A stretch of DNA of 64,000 nucleotides from assembly GCA_018713605.1 (NCBI GenBank), contig DVOM01000036.1:1-64000 (forward strand). Direction: 5' to 3'. The notes under the pieces are model-generated. The model did not search any database. It saw nothing but the letters and a program-made list of their open reading frames with translations, and was not told the DNA's origin. Each line of letters starts with the position of its first letter. Within the stretch, counting starts at the first letter, position 1. Below are positions 24,422-31,732 of this stretch, piece after piece. The position numbers and the translations under genes are program-made. The DNA comes from Scatacola_A faecigallinarum. Its GTDB lineage: Bacteria; Pseudomonadota; Alphaproteobacteria; RF32; CAG-239.

Positions 24422-24952
24422 ATGTTAAATCAACTTAATAAAGATTATATTAACAAATTTCCTTTTTATTTGACAGAAATAATGACTAAATGGGATGAAG
24501 TAGGAATAATATTTGTGATTAAAATTATAGATTTTGATCTTTCTCTAAGTTTTCAGCGTTTTCCTGAAGGATACAGAGATGATCAATCTGAATTTGTAGA
24601 ACTTAAAGGTGAAATCGTTTTTTCAAGCACAAAAAATTATCTCAAAGGAACTCATGTTCCTATTTACGCTTTTACAAAATTTGAACATCCCAATCCTTCT
24701 GATCCAAGTGTTTTTGAGTTTAAATATTCTGGAAGACAAAGAATATACGACGATGCGCCGTTGGCTGGCGCTTTTGATGGAAAATATGCACACATCTCTG
24801 TAAATGATCGATTTTTACAAACATTGTGCTTTATAAAACAATTAAATAAGGATGCTTATTTAGCATTTAATTGTGTTCGTAAAAAATATCAAAAACCATG
24901 TATTAAAAGTTACACTCTAAGTACAGAATTCAATCTTGAAGATTATGAGTAA
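24422..24952 (+). CDS. Unknown AT-rich island protein
   Basis: 176 residues, soluble and acidic, with alternating hydrophobic pattern suggesting beta strands (IIFVIKIIDFDLSLSFQRF, SEFVELKGEIVFSS). No family recognised. There is no clear ribosome site before the ATG at 24422; a later start is possible. It is divergent from the sce7726 gene with 58 bases between them. Confidence 0.5.
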   Translation: MLNQLNKDYINKFPFYLTEIMTKWDEVGIIFVIKIIDFDLSLSFQRFPEGYRDDQSEFVELKGEIVFSSTKNYLKGTHVPIYAFTKFEHPNPSDPSVFEFKYSGRQRIYDDAPLAGAFDGKYAHISVNDRFLQTLCFIKQLNKDAYLAFNCVRKKYQKPCIKSYTLSTEFNLEDYE

Positions 24953-25305
24953 CTATTTTTAGAAATATTAATAGATAAAATCCCTGTTCTTTGATCAAAA
25001 TATCCCTGATAAATTTATGGGTAGTTAGGTGCTATTCAAGTAAATCTGCATATTTGTGGGAATTTTGCATGTAAAATCCACCCAAATTTCCCTGTAGATT
25101 CCCTGTTATTAGAAAATGGGTAATGATGTATTTGTGATTCAGGAGTCGAAAAGATTGGTGGTCAACAAAATTTATTGGCGTTATATTGGAAATTGAGTTG
25201 AACAATATTGTGTTTAACCATAAATAGCGGATATTTGTTTAATTTTATTTGATTCTTTTAAGTATCTTGGTACTCTGAAAATATAGGTTTATAGGGTAAG
25301 TTAAG
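24953..25305. other. Gap with possible gene remnants
   Basis: About 350 AT-rich bases. No intact frame is seen. Repeated short stretches containing AATCCCTG and ATCCCTG (24980-25015, 25090-25115) hint at decayed coding sequence or a small repeat, without enough signal to name it. The promoter of the AlbA_2 gene must lie at its right end. Confidence 0.3.
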
Positions 25306-26745
25306 ATGCTGGAACGAATTAGAAATCTTTTACAACAAGGCGAAGGTCTCAAGGTCGAATTTAAGGAAGCCCAAGGTGGTATGCCGAAAAGTCTCTATGC
25401 GACGGTATGTGCATTTTCCAATACGCAAGGGGGCGAAATACTTTTGGGTATCGCAGATAATGGCCAAGCTTTAGGTATTGCACCGAATAAGGTGGCTCAA
25501 TATAAAAAGGATTTTGTTAATACAATAAATGATTCTGGTAAAAATTGTCCGCCTCTATATTTATCTATTGATACTGTAGAAATTGATGGAAAAATAATTC
25601 TATATGTTAATGTTCCACAAAGTTCAGAAGTTCAACGTTGTGACGGAAAAATTTATATCCGCAATGAAGATGGTGATTTTGATATAACACACCAACAAAA
25701 TCGTGTTGCTAATTTGTATGCTCGTAAACAGAATACATATTCTGAAAGTAAAATTTATAAGAATGTTGCATTAACAGATTTAAGATTGGATTTGATCGCT
25801 CGCGCGAGAAAATTGGCTGTTATTCGGCAACCTGGACACCCATGGACAGAACTGAACGATTTGGAATTATTGAAAAGCTCTGGATTATATAAAAAGGATT
25901 ATATTTCCGGTGAAGAAGGCATAACGTTGGCAGGAATTCTACTACTCGGTAAAGATGATGTTATAAAATCTGTACTTCCTCATTTTAAAACTGATCTAAT
26001 TATTAGAGTAAAAGATTCATCTCGTTATGATGATAGAGATGACGTTAGGACGAATCTTATAGAAAGTTATGACCATATCATGGATTTTGTTAATAAACAC
26101 CTCCCATCACCTTTTTACTTAGAAGGATCTGTAAGAGTAGATGTACGAAATGTTATATTTCGAGAAATAGCTGCTAATTTATTAATTCATAGAGAATATA
26201 ACAGCCATTTTCCAGGAAGGTTTGTTATTGAGAAAGATAAAATTTTTACAGAAAATGGAAATAAACCATATATTCATGGAAATATTAATCCTGAGCTAAG
26301 TGTTCCATACCCTAAAAACCCAACGATTGCTAAGTTCTTTAAGGAAATTGGCTTAGCAGAAGAGTTGGGCTCCGGGGTTAGGAATCTTGTAAAATATTCA
26401 AAGTTTTATGCTGGATATATTCCTGTTTTAACGGATACAGAGATTTTTAGATTAGATTGGAAAATTAACTTATTTGATGAAAAAGAACAAGATGTTGTAG
26501 AGATTAGTGATCAAGTTAGTGATCAAGTTAGTGATCAAGTTAGTGATCAAGTTAACAAGATTCTTGAGTTTTGTTTGTCACCGCGTTCATTAGTTGAAAT
26601 TATGGCGCAAACAAAATATGCAAGTAGAGTGCACTTTAGTAATAAGATATTAAAGCCTTTAATTAAGAAAGGATTAATTAAACAAACTGCACCAAATAAA
26701 CCGAATAGTCCTAATCAAAAATACGTTACGGTAATTAAAGAATGA
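25306..26745 (+). CDS. AlbA_2 (Schlafen-like) domain protein with C-terminal winged helix
   Basis: 479 residues. The N-terminal AlbA_2 domain starts VEFKEAQGGMPKSLYATVCAFSN and continues GGEILLGIADNG. The central part has the ATPase-like C-terminal module of RecG-like regulators (NVIFREIAANLLIHREY, GLAEELGSGVRNLVKY). The C-terminal winged helix begins after a linker made of four exact DQVS repeats. Such proteins are putative regulators or defence effectors on islands. It is the last gene before the right island boundary. Confidence 0.85.
   Translation: MLERIRNLLQQGEGLKVEFKEAQGGMPKSLYATVCAFSNTQGGEILLGIADNGQALGIAPNKVAQYKKDFVNTINDSGKNCPPLYLSIDTVEIDGKIILYVNVPQSSEVQRCDGKIYIRNEDGDFDITHQQNRVANLYARKQNTYSESKIYKNVALTDLRLDLIARARKLAVIRQPGHPWTELNDLELLKSSGLYKKDYISGEEGITLAGILLLGKDDVIKSVLPHFKTDLIIRVKDSSRYDDRDDVRTNLIESYDHIMDFVNKHLPSPFYLEGSVRVDVRNVIFREIAANLLIHREYNSHFPGRFVIEKDKIFTENGNKPYIHGNINPELSVPYPKNPTIAKFFKEIGLAEELGSGVRNLVKYSKFYAGYIPVLTDTEIFRLDWKINLFDEKEQDVVEISDQVSDQVSDQVSDQVNKILEFCLSPRSLVEIMAQTKYASRVHFSNKILKPLIKKGLIKQTAPNKPNSPNQKYVTVIKE
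26506..26553 (+). repeat. Four tandem 12-bp coding repeats (AGTGATCAAGTT)
   Basis: Four identical copies of AGTGATCAAGTT in frame, coding the linker S-D-Q-V. Identical DNA repeats can expand or contract by slippage in steps of four residues, changing the linker before the winged helix. Similar DQV runs are known in this protein family. Confidence 0.9.
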
Positions 26746-26847
26746 AGGTTAAACCATCTTGTTAAGGCTTAACTTGTGACCTTTTATCTCTGTGACCGTG
26801 ATAATATTTTCTATTCTTTTCTTTAGTATGCTCAATACCGTTGAAGT

Positions 26848-26863
26848 TTACTATTCCGCCATT
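26848..26863 (+). repeat. Candidate right attachment remnant (tRNA-Ser 3' end)
   Basis: CTATTCCGCCATTA resembles the tRNA-Ser end CTATCTCTCCGCCATTA, with TCCGCCATTA exact. A terminator follows directly. Native GC content and gene style resume to the right. This is a short match and could be chance, but its position at the composition change supports it. Confidence 0.45.
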
Positions 26864-26867
26864 AAAC

Positions 26868-26898
26868 AGAAAGCCCTGCATTTGCAGGGCTTTCTGTT
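26868..26898. terminator. Bidirectional terminator at island edge
   Basis: CAGAAAGCCCTGC and GCAGGGCTTTCTG form a perfect 13-pair stem with an ATTT-type loop. It would end transcription of the flavodoxin gene on the minus strand and shield the island on the plus strand. Confidence 0.85.
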
Positions 26899-26912
26899 TA
26901 ATAAAGTCAGGT

Positions 26913-27494
26913 TCAATTGCTGAAACCCAAATCTTTCAGCCAGTCTGAGAGGCCTGTTGTACGGCTGCCGTAGCCAATCCAGGCATTGCTGTTCACGTCG
27001 CAGCCCTGACACTGTGCCGTTATGTCGGTAACCGTATGTTGGGCACCGCCGCCACCATGTGTTATAAACGGGATAACTTTTTTTCCGTTCAGACGATAGG
27101 TTTCGAGAAAACTGCTTACCTGCGGCGTAATGGTGCCCCACCAGTTTGGCGAACCAAGGAAAACAACGTCATATTGGGTTATGTCGGTAACTGCGGTTGT
27201 CAATTTAGGACGATAGCCAGCGTCGATTTCTTTTTTGGCCTGCGTGGTCATTGGGCGGTATTCTTCGGGATAGCTTCCTTCGGTTTTAATTTCGAACAGG
27301 TCTCCGCCGACGAGTTTATGAATTGCTTCGGCGACTTCTTTGGTGTTGCCGCTGTATGAATAGTAGGCAATCAGGATTTTGGGTGTTTCGTTTTTCACTG
27401 TATTGTTCTCCTCTTTAATTTGGGCATTTGATTTGTAGCCGAACAGAGCCAGCAGAGAAAGGACGACGGCTCCGAACAGGATTGTTTTGTTCAT
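26913..27494 (-). CDS. Exported flavodoxin
   Basis: 193 residues with an N-terminal signal peptide (NKTILFGAVVLSLLALFG, cleavage near SNA). A flavodoxin domain follows: FMN phosphate loop YYSYSGNTKEVAEAI, SPNWWGTITPQV and THGGGGAQHTVTDI around the isoalloxazine ring. It should act as an electron carrier or reductase in the periplasm. ATG 27494 with AAAGGAG is preferred over an upstream in-frame start. Its own promoter (27586-27616) carries the same MerR-type dyad as the polyferredoxin-tat operon, so the two units are likely induced together. Confidence 0.88.
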   Translation of the reverse strand: MNKTILFGAVVLSLLALFGYKSNAQIKEENNTVKNETPKILIAYYSYSGNTKEVAEAIHKLVGGDLFEIKTEGSYPEEYRPMTTQAKKEIDAGYRPKLTTAVTDITQYDVVFLGSPNWWGTITPQVSSFLETYRLNGKKVIPFITHGGGGAQHTVTDITAQCQGCDVNSNAWIGYGSRTTGLSDWLKDLGFSN

Positions 27495-27585
27495 TTTTTC
27501 TCCTTTGTTGGTGTGTTGAACTGAATTTGTGAACAATTCCGCCAGTTTCAATATATGGCAGAGATTTTTACTTTGATTTGATTAC

Positions 27586-27616
27586 AGCTTAATCTTTAGA
27601 GTGTGCTCTAGGTCAA
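27586..27616 (-). promoter_or_regulatory. MerR-type promoter of flavodoxin gene
   Basis: On the minus strand: -35 TTGACC (27611-27616), a 19-base spacer holding the dyad TAGAG-CACA-CTCTA, and -10 TAAGCT (27586-27591). An overlong spacer with a central dyad is the hallmark of promoters activated by MerR-family regulators. No MerR gene is in the window. Confidence 0.72.
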
Positions 27617-27625
27617 GAACTTTTT

Positions 27626-28333
27626 TTATTTTTGTTTCGGTCGCGAAAAAAACAAACTGGTTTCAAAAAGCGCATAAGTCGGAACGGCAAGCATTAGCTG
27701 GCTGACAATGTCGGGCGGTGTCAGCAGAGCGGCCAGAAGCAAAATGCCGACGATGACGTGCGGACGTTTGCCGGTTACGGAGCGGTAAGAAACGATACCG
27801 GAACGAATCAGCGAGCGGGTAATCAGCGGAAACTGAAACATCAGCCCGAAAACTACCGACAGCCAAAGTGCGGTTGAAATGATGCCGGAAACGCCAAAAA
27901 CGGCTCTTATGTTCGGTGTGGCAAAACTCAAGCCGAAATTTACCAGCAGGGGCAGGATAAAAAAGACGCAAAACAGTGCGCCAAAGATGAATAATATGCA
28001 GGAAGACAAGACGATGGACCTGATGAAACGGCGTTCGTTGTTGTGAAGTGCCGGCAGGACGAATTCCCAAATATTTTTGGCGATGTAAGGAGAACAGATC
28101 AGAATGTCCAGTACGACAGCCGTTTTGATCTGCAAAACGAAAACTTCCATCGGTGAAAAATAGTTTAAGGAGATGTTATTGCCTGATGTCATGATTCTGA
28201 TAAGCAGGTCAATGCAGTCCGGTGCGGCAAGAAACATCGGAAGAAGTCCGATGCCCAATGCCGCAAAACATTTTATCAATGTTGAACGGAGAGCTTCCAA
28301 ATGTTCAATAAGACTTTCCTGCCGTTTTTCCAT
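27626..28333 (-). CDS. tatC: Twin-arginine translocase subunit TatC
   Basis: 235 residues with six transmembrane helices. TatC recognises twin-arginine signals and nucleates the translocon. The family start SLIEHLEALRSTLIKC and the later FSPMEVFVLQIKTA, with the conserved glutamate/phenylalanine region, are clear. It follows tatA by 3 bases and the polyferredoxin gene in one operon. There is no tatB here, so this is a minimal TatAC system, perhaps dedicated to the neighbouring cargo. Confidence 0.95.
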   Translation of the reverse strand: MEKRQESLIEHLEALRSTLIKCFAALGIGLLPMFLAAPDCIDLLIRIMTSGNNISLNYFSPMEVFVLQIKTAVVLDILICSPYIAKNIWEFVLPALHNNERRFIRSIVLSSCILFIFGALFCVFFILPLLVNFGLSFATPNIRAVFGVSGIISTALWLSVVFGLMFQFPLITRSLIRSGIVSYRSVTGKRPHVIVGILLLAALLTPPDIVSQLMLAVPTYALFETSLFFSRPKQK

Positions 28334-28336
28334 CGG

Positions 28337-28546
28337 TTATTTTTCGTCTTTCTTTTTTTCTTCTTCGGCGGCGTTGGCGATGTCTTTTTTCAGCTCTTGT
28401 GCTTCGTTTTGCAGCATGTCCCGCGCTTTTTTGTATTCATACTGTGCTCTGCCGAGGGCTTTGGCGAGTTCGGGAATTCTTTTGCCGCCAAAAAGAATCA
28501 GAACAACGATTAGAATCAATACGATTTCGGATAAACCTAAAGACAT
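28337..28546 (-). CDS. tatA: Twin-arginine translocase subunit TatA/E
   Basis: 69 residues: one N-terminal membrane helix (EIVLILIVVLILFGGK), the hinge FGGKRIPELAKALG, an amphipathic helix and a charged tail. This protein forms the Tat pore-like assembly. A TatA-only arrangement suggests it takes both TatA and TatB roles. It lies between the polyferredoxin gene (10 bases) and tatC. Confidence 0.95.
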   Translation of the reverse strand: MSLGLSEIVLILIVVLILFGGKRIPELAKALGRAQYEYKKARDMLQNEAQELKKDIANAAEEEKKKDEK

Positions 28547-28556
28547 TATTTTCTCC

Positions 28557-29831
28557 TTATAAAATTTTCTGTGTTTCTACGGGAATTACGGTAATGGCAT
28601 TTACCGGACAGGCATTCTGGCATGCGCCGCAGCCAATGCAGCCTTTGGCGTCGATTTGCGGAAAGCCGCCGTTTTTTCGGCAAATAATCTGACGCGGGCA
28701 TTTCATGACGCAAATGCCGCATTTGATGCAGGTGTTTTCGTCGACAGCGGCCAGGCCGATTTGTGTTTTCCGCTTTTCTGCCAGAGAAATTTTTTTAATG
28801 GCTCCCGACGGACAGACAGCAGAACAATTATGACAGTCATAGTCGCAAAAACTCTCGGCGTAGTCAATATGTACGGCAGGATAATCCGCTGACGCCTTTT
28901 TTATGATTTTCATCGGGCAGCCTGCGACGCAGAGGTTGCAGTTGAGGCAGCGGCTGGCAAATTCTCTGGGGTTGCCAGCACCTGCAGGAAGAATGACTTT
29001 TTTAGTTTTGTCGGCGATTGTCCGGCTGAGCCTGATGCCGCCTTTTACGGCTACGGACAAAACCGCCGCTGCGGCCGCCGCTGTCAACAATCTGCGTCTT
29101 TCCGGACTGAACGGAACTGCCGCAACCGGTTCGCTGCGGTAATCAATGCCGTTTTGCCGACAAACAGTAAGGCACTTGAAGCATTTGATGCAGGTTTCGT
29201 TGTTGACGGTTTTGCTTCTGAAGTCAATACTGCCGGTTGGACATCCGGTTGCGCAAAGGCCGCAGGAAACACACTGTTCCGAGTTAATCAGAATTTTTTT
29301 ACGGGCATGGATGGCAAGCAGGCCGAGGAGGGTTCCGACCGGACAGATGTTGGCGCAAAAAATACGTCCAAAAAACCAGGTCAGAACGGCAACGAATCCG
29401 AAAGCAGCCAGTCCGGGAAGCGCGCCGCTTGCCGCCGAACCGAAAAGAGCGTAGGGGTCAATCAGGCGAATGACGGCAACCGTGCCGCCGAGCAGCATGC
29501 CGAAGAAAACGGCAGCAAGAAAATATTTGGCCGGACGGTTTTGACGATAGCCGGTGCGGCGTCGGAAAAACAGCATCAGAAATTCCTGGAGCAGCCCGAA
29601 AGGGCAGAGGGTCGAGCAATAGACACGGCCGAAAAAGAGCGTGAGAAGCAATAATGCGCTGAGAAGAATTGCCGCGGTCAGCGAGACGTCGACGAGAAAA
29701 CGCTGCAGCAGCGCGGTCAATTGGAGGTCAAAAATTTTTACGGGATAAAATGCACTGAAAAAGGCAAGAAAGCACAATATGCCTGTAACCCAGGCGATGA
29801 AACAGCGAATGCGAAAGTAAGTTTTGTTCAT
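28557..29831 (-). CDS. NapH/NapG-like polyferredoxin with internal twin-arginine segment
   Basis: 424 residues. The N-terminal NapH-like part has four or more membrane helices and two CxxxCP loops (C72-C76, C159-C163), then two 4Fe-4S motifs (C187-197, C214-224). A twin-arginine-like segment SPERRRLLTAAAAAAVLS (residues 242-259) sits in the middle. Four further 4Fe-4S motifs follow (C295-305, near C333-340, C368-378, C398-408). This reads as a NapH-NapG fusion: a membrane quinol-oxidising half, then a NapG-like half exported by Tat. It is first in the operon with tatA and tatC and likely passes electrons to the exported flavodoxin; that partnership is inferred. Confidence 0.85.
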   Translation of the reverse strand: MNKTYFRIRCFIAWVTGILCFLAFFSAFYPVKIFDLQLTALLQRFLVDVSLTAAILLSALLLLTLFFGRVYCSTLCPFGLLQEFLMLFFRRRTGYRQNRPAKYFLAAVFFGMLLGGTVAVIRLIDPYALFGSAASGALPGLAAFGFVAVLTWFFGRIFCANICPVGTLLGLLAIHARKKILINSEQCVSCGLCATGCPTGSIDFRSKTVNNETCIKCFKCLTVCRQNGIDYRSEPVAAVPFSPERRRLLTAAAAAAVLSVAVKGGIRLSRTIADKTKKVILPAGAGNPREFASRCLNCNLCVAGCPMKIIKKASADYPAVHIDYAESFCDYDCHNCSAVCPSGAIKKISLAEKRKTQIGLAAVDENTCIKCGICVMKCPRQIICRKNGGFPQIDAKGCIGCGACQNACPVNAITVIPVETQKIL

Positions 29832-29865
29832 TTTTTTCTGTTCGTTATGGCAATCGGTTACTTAA

Positions 29866-29896
29866 AGCATAAACCTTAGAGTCCGCTTTAAGTCAA
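29866..29896 (-). promoter_or_regulatory. MerR-type promoter of polyferredoxin-tatAC operon
   Basis: On the minus strand: -35 TTGACT (29891-29896), exactly 19 bases of spacer with the dyad TTAAAG-CGGA-CTCTAA, and -10 TATGCT (29866-29871). It is nearly the same as the flavodoxin promoter and fits the TTGACTTAGAGT-type operators of MerR-family regulators. Confidence 0.75.
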
Positions 29897-29945
29897 GTCT
29901 TTTTATCCGTTTTCGGAGAAAACGTTTGGCCGCAGATACCGCGGC

Positions 29946-30293
29946 TTAGTCCCATCTTTTGAAGACGAAAAAAGCTGCCAGCAGAAGGAGCAGAAAACCG
30001 ACCGCGTCGTTCCATTTCAGCCCTTCTTTGAGGTAAAGCGCCGAAAAGACTGCAAAAACCGCAAGGGTAATGATTTCCTGCATGATTTTAAGCTGCGGGG
30101 CGGTAAAATAGTCATGGCCGATGCGGTTGGCGGGAACTTGAAAGCAATATTCGAAAAAGGCTATTCCCCAGCTGGCCAGAATTACGGTCCACAGGGCGGC
30201 TGATTTGTATTTGAGGTGGCCGTACCAGGCGAAGGTCATGAAAATATTTGAAACGACAAGCAGTACAATCGGATAAAACTGTCTCATTTTCAT
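29946..30293 (-). CDS. DUF486 membrane protein (DMT-like)
   Basis: About 115 residues with four membrane helices, matching DUF486: PIVLLVVSNIFMTFAWYGHLKYK and FEYCFQVPANRIGH. The family is a small relative of drug/metabolite transporters with unknown substrate. Longer in-frame starts exist at 30341 and 30320; the family normally begins just before PIVLLVVSN, so 30293 or 30287 is chosen. Confidence 0.82.
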   Translation of the reverse strand: MKMRQFYPIVLLVVSNIFMTFAWYGHLKYKSAALWTVILASWGIAFFEYCFQVPANRIGHDYFTAPQLKIMQEIITLAVFAVFSALYLKEGLKWNDAVGFLLLLLAAFFVFKRWD

Positions 30294-30356
30294 TCTCTGA
30301 AGAAGTTGTAAAACTGCCATTGATAATATGACCGGGAACATTTAATTTCAAGGCAG

Positions 30357-30388
30357 AAAATACGGAATCCGGTTGCGCGGATTCCGTA
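30357..30388 (-). terminator. Terminator of nicotianamine synthase-like gene
   Basis: TACGGAATCCG and CGGATTCCGTA form an 11-pair stem with a short loop, followed on the minus strand by TTTTCT. Confidence 0.85.
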
Positions 30389-30417
30389 CCTTTCGTTTCA
30401 GGAGTTATATTTGATGT

Positions 30418-31206
30418 TTATTGTATTTCAAGGAGAAAAGATGAGTTTAACGTCATATTGTCTCCGGCATGATAGCTGCTTATTTTATATTTCTGAAAAA
30501 TTTCCCTTTCCAGTTCGGCATAAAACAGGCAGGAGAATTTTTCAGCGTCCCGCACAATCAGATATTTGATTCCGGTGTTGTGCAGTTTATTGACCAGGGA
30601 TGTCTTTTCATCGATCATGCTGGCGATGAAAACCAGGTCATATCTGCGATAGTCCGCCTGTGCGGCTTCGGCGTGAATGAAGCCGAAGTCAAGGTTCAGA
30701 CTGTCGCATAATCGTTTTGAAAGCGTCAACGCTTTCAAATCTTTGTCAATCAGGTCGATTTCGTAACCGCCGAGCTGCCGTAACAGAATCGCGGTTATCG
30801 GCAGAGGGCCGGAACCGACGAAAGCAATGTGCCTGACATTGGGCAGGTCTTTGATGAAGCCGTATTCATTCAGGGTAATCTGTCGATACTGTTCGTAATA
30901 CCAGAAAGCTTTCAGCCGGTTTATGCTGCCGTTCGGTTCTTTGCAAAATCGGGCAGCCCAGTATTTTTCCATCTCGCATTCGGCGCATTGGGCAATGCTG
31001 CGGATTTTGCCAACCAGCGGCCTGATGCCGGGGCTGTTCAGAATTTTGTCGCAAAATGTCTGCGTACAGACGTTTTTTTCTATCAGCGTCATGACCAGAC
31101 GATTAAGAACGCGGCAGAGCGTTTCGTTGTCCGGCGTCATGTCTTTCTGCCGACGGAGAATCCTATAGGAATCCTGAATGAAAGAAATTGTTTCCGGCTC
31201 AGTCAT
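30418..31206 (-). CDS. Nicotianamine synthase-like protein
   Basis: 262 residues matching the nicotianamine synthase family, which moves aminobutyrate units from SAM to make metal chelators (plant and archaeal nicotianamine; CntL in staphylopine synthesis). The SAM-binding core is visible: RHIAFVGSGPLPITAILLRQLGG, YEIDLIDKDLKALTLSKRL and YDLVFIASMID. ATG 31206 with GGAAC upstream is preferred to TTG 31218. No opine dehydrogenase, histidine racemase or metallophore exporter is adjacent, so the product may be nicotianamine-like itself. It is divergent from a Fur-family gene with a Fur-box-like palindrome between, which suggests metal control. Confidence 0.82.
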   Translation of the reverse strand: MTEPETISFIQDSYRILRRQKDMTPDNETLCRVLNRLVMTLIEKNVCTQTFCDKILNSPGIRPLVGKIRSIAQCAECEMEKYWAARFCKEPNGSINRLKAFWYYEQYRQITLNEYGFIKDLPNVRHIAFVGSGPLPITAILLRQLGGYEIDLIDKDLKALTLSKRLCDSLNLDFGFIHAEAAQADYRRYDLVFIASMIDEKTSLVNKLHNTGIKYLIVRDAEKFSCLFYAELEREIFQKYKISSYHAGDNMTLNSSFLLEIQ

Positions 31207-31237
31207 GATTTGTTCCAAATTACGGTTGACTTATTTG

Positions 31238-31260
31238 TTGAGAATGATAATCTTTCTCAA
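31238..31260. promoter_or_regulatory. Fur-box-like palindrome
   Basis: TTGAGAATGATAATC followed by TTTCTCAA forms a nearly perfect palindrome and contains the GATAAT hexamer of classic Fur boxes. It is centred in the region between the nicotianamine synthase-like gene and the divergent Fur-family gene, so it could control both. Confidence 0.75.
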
Positions 31261-31318
31261 ACAGAAGATTTTATAAAACTTTATTTTTTATGTGTCAACA
31301 TTTTTTATGAGGAAATTT

Positions 31319-31732
31319 ATGTCGCTTTTTGAGAAAGTATTTAAGGAAAAGGGAATCAATATGACGTCTTCCCGGCGGGCGCTGTTTCAGGTGCTGGAGA
31401 ATTCGAAAAACCATCTTACGGTGGACGAGATTCTGAACCGGGCGAGAAAAAAAGACAAGACGCTCGGCCTGGCAACGGTTTACCGTACTCTGAACATGCT
31501 TTGCGAACTCGGCCTGATTGAAAAACACGAGTTTCCGAATTTGGAGCCTGCGTACGAAAAGGTTTCGGGGGAGGCGCGTCACCACCATCATATTATTGAT
31601 ATGGGAGACGGTGCGGTTACCGAATTTGCGGCTGACGAGCTGGACGCCATTTTGGAGAAAATTGCGGCGGCGCACGGTTATAAGATGCTTGGGCATAAGA
31701 TTGAAATATACGGAGAAAAAACTGAAAAATGA
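31319..31732 (+). CDS. Fur-family metalloregulator
   Basis: 137 residues. An N-terminal winged helix (NMTSSRRALFQVLENSKNHLTVDEIL ... GLATVYRTLNMLCELGLI) and a C-terminal metal-sensing domain with HHHHIIDMGDG. The CxxC pairs that hold structural zinc in Fur and Zur are absent, as in Irr-like members, so its metal or ligand may differ. GAGGAAATTT precedes ATG 31319. Its TGA overlaps the dapE start (ATGA). Probably autoregulated through the palindrome at 31238-31260. Confidence 0.85.
   Translation: MSLFEKVFKEKGINMTSSRRALFQVLENSKNHLTVDEILNRARKKDKTLGLATVYRTLNMLCELGLIEKHEFPNLEPAYEKVSGEARHHHHIIDMGDGAVTEFAADELDAILEKIAAAHGYKMLGHKIEIYGEKTEK

Noticed and set aside
26506..26553. Short regular repeats as a CRISPR array
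   Set aside because: Only four contiguous 12-bp units with no spacers, in frame inside a coding gene. No CRISPR array or cas gene is seen in the window.
30418..31206. Full staphylopine-type metallophore cluster
   Set aside because: Only the synthase-like gene is present. Flanking genes are a DUF486 protein and a Fur-family gene; no racemase, opine dehydrogenase or ABC transporter is nearby.
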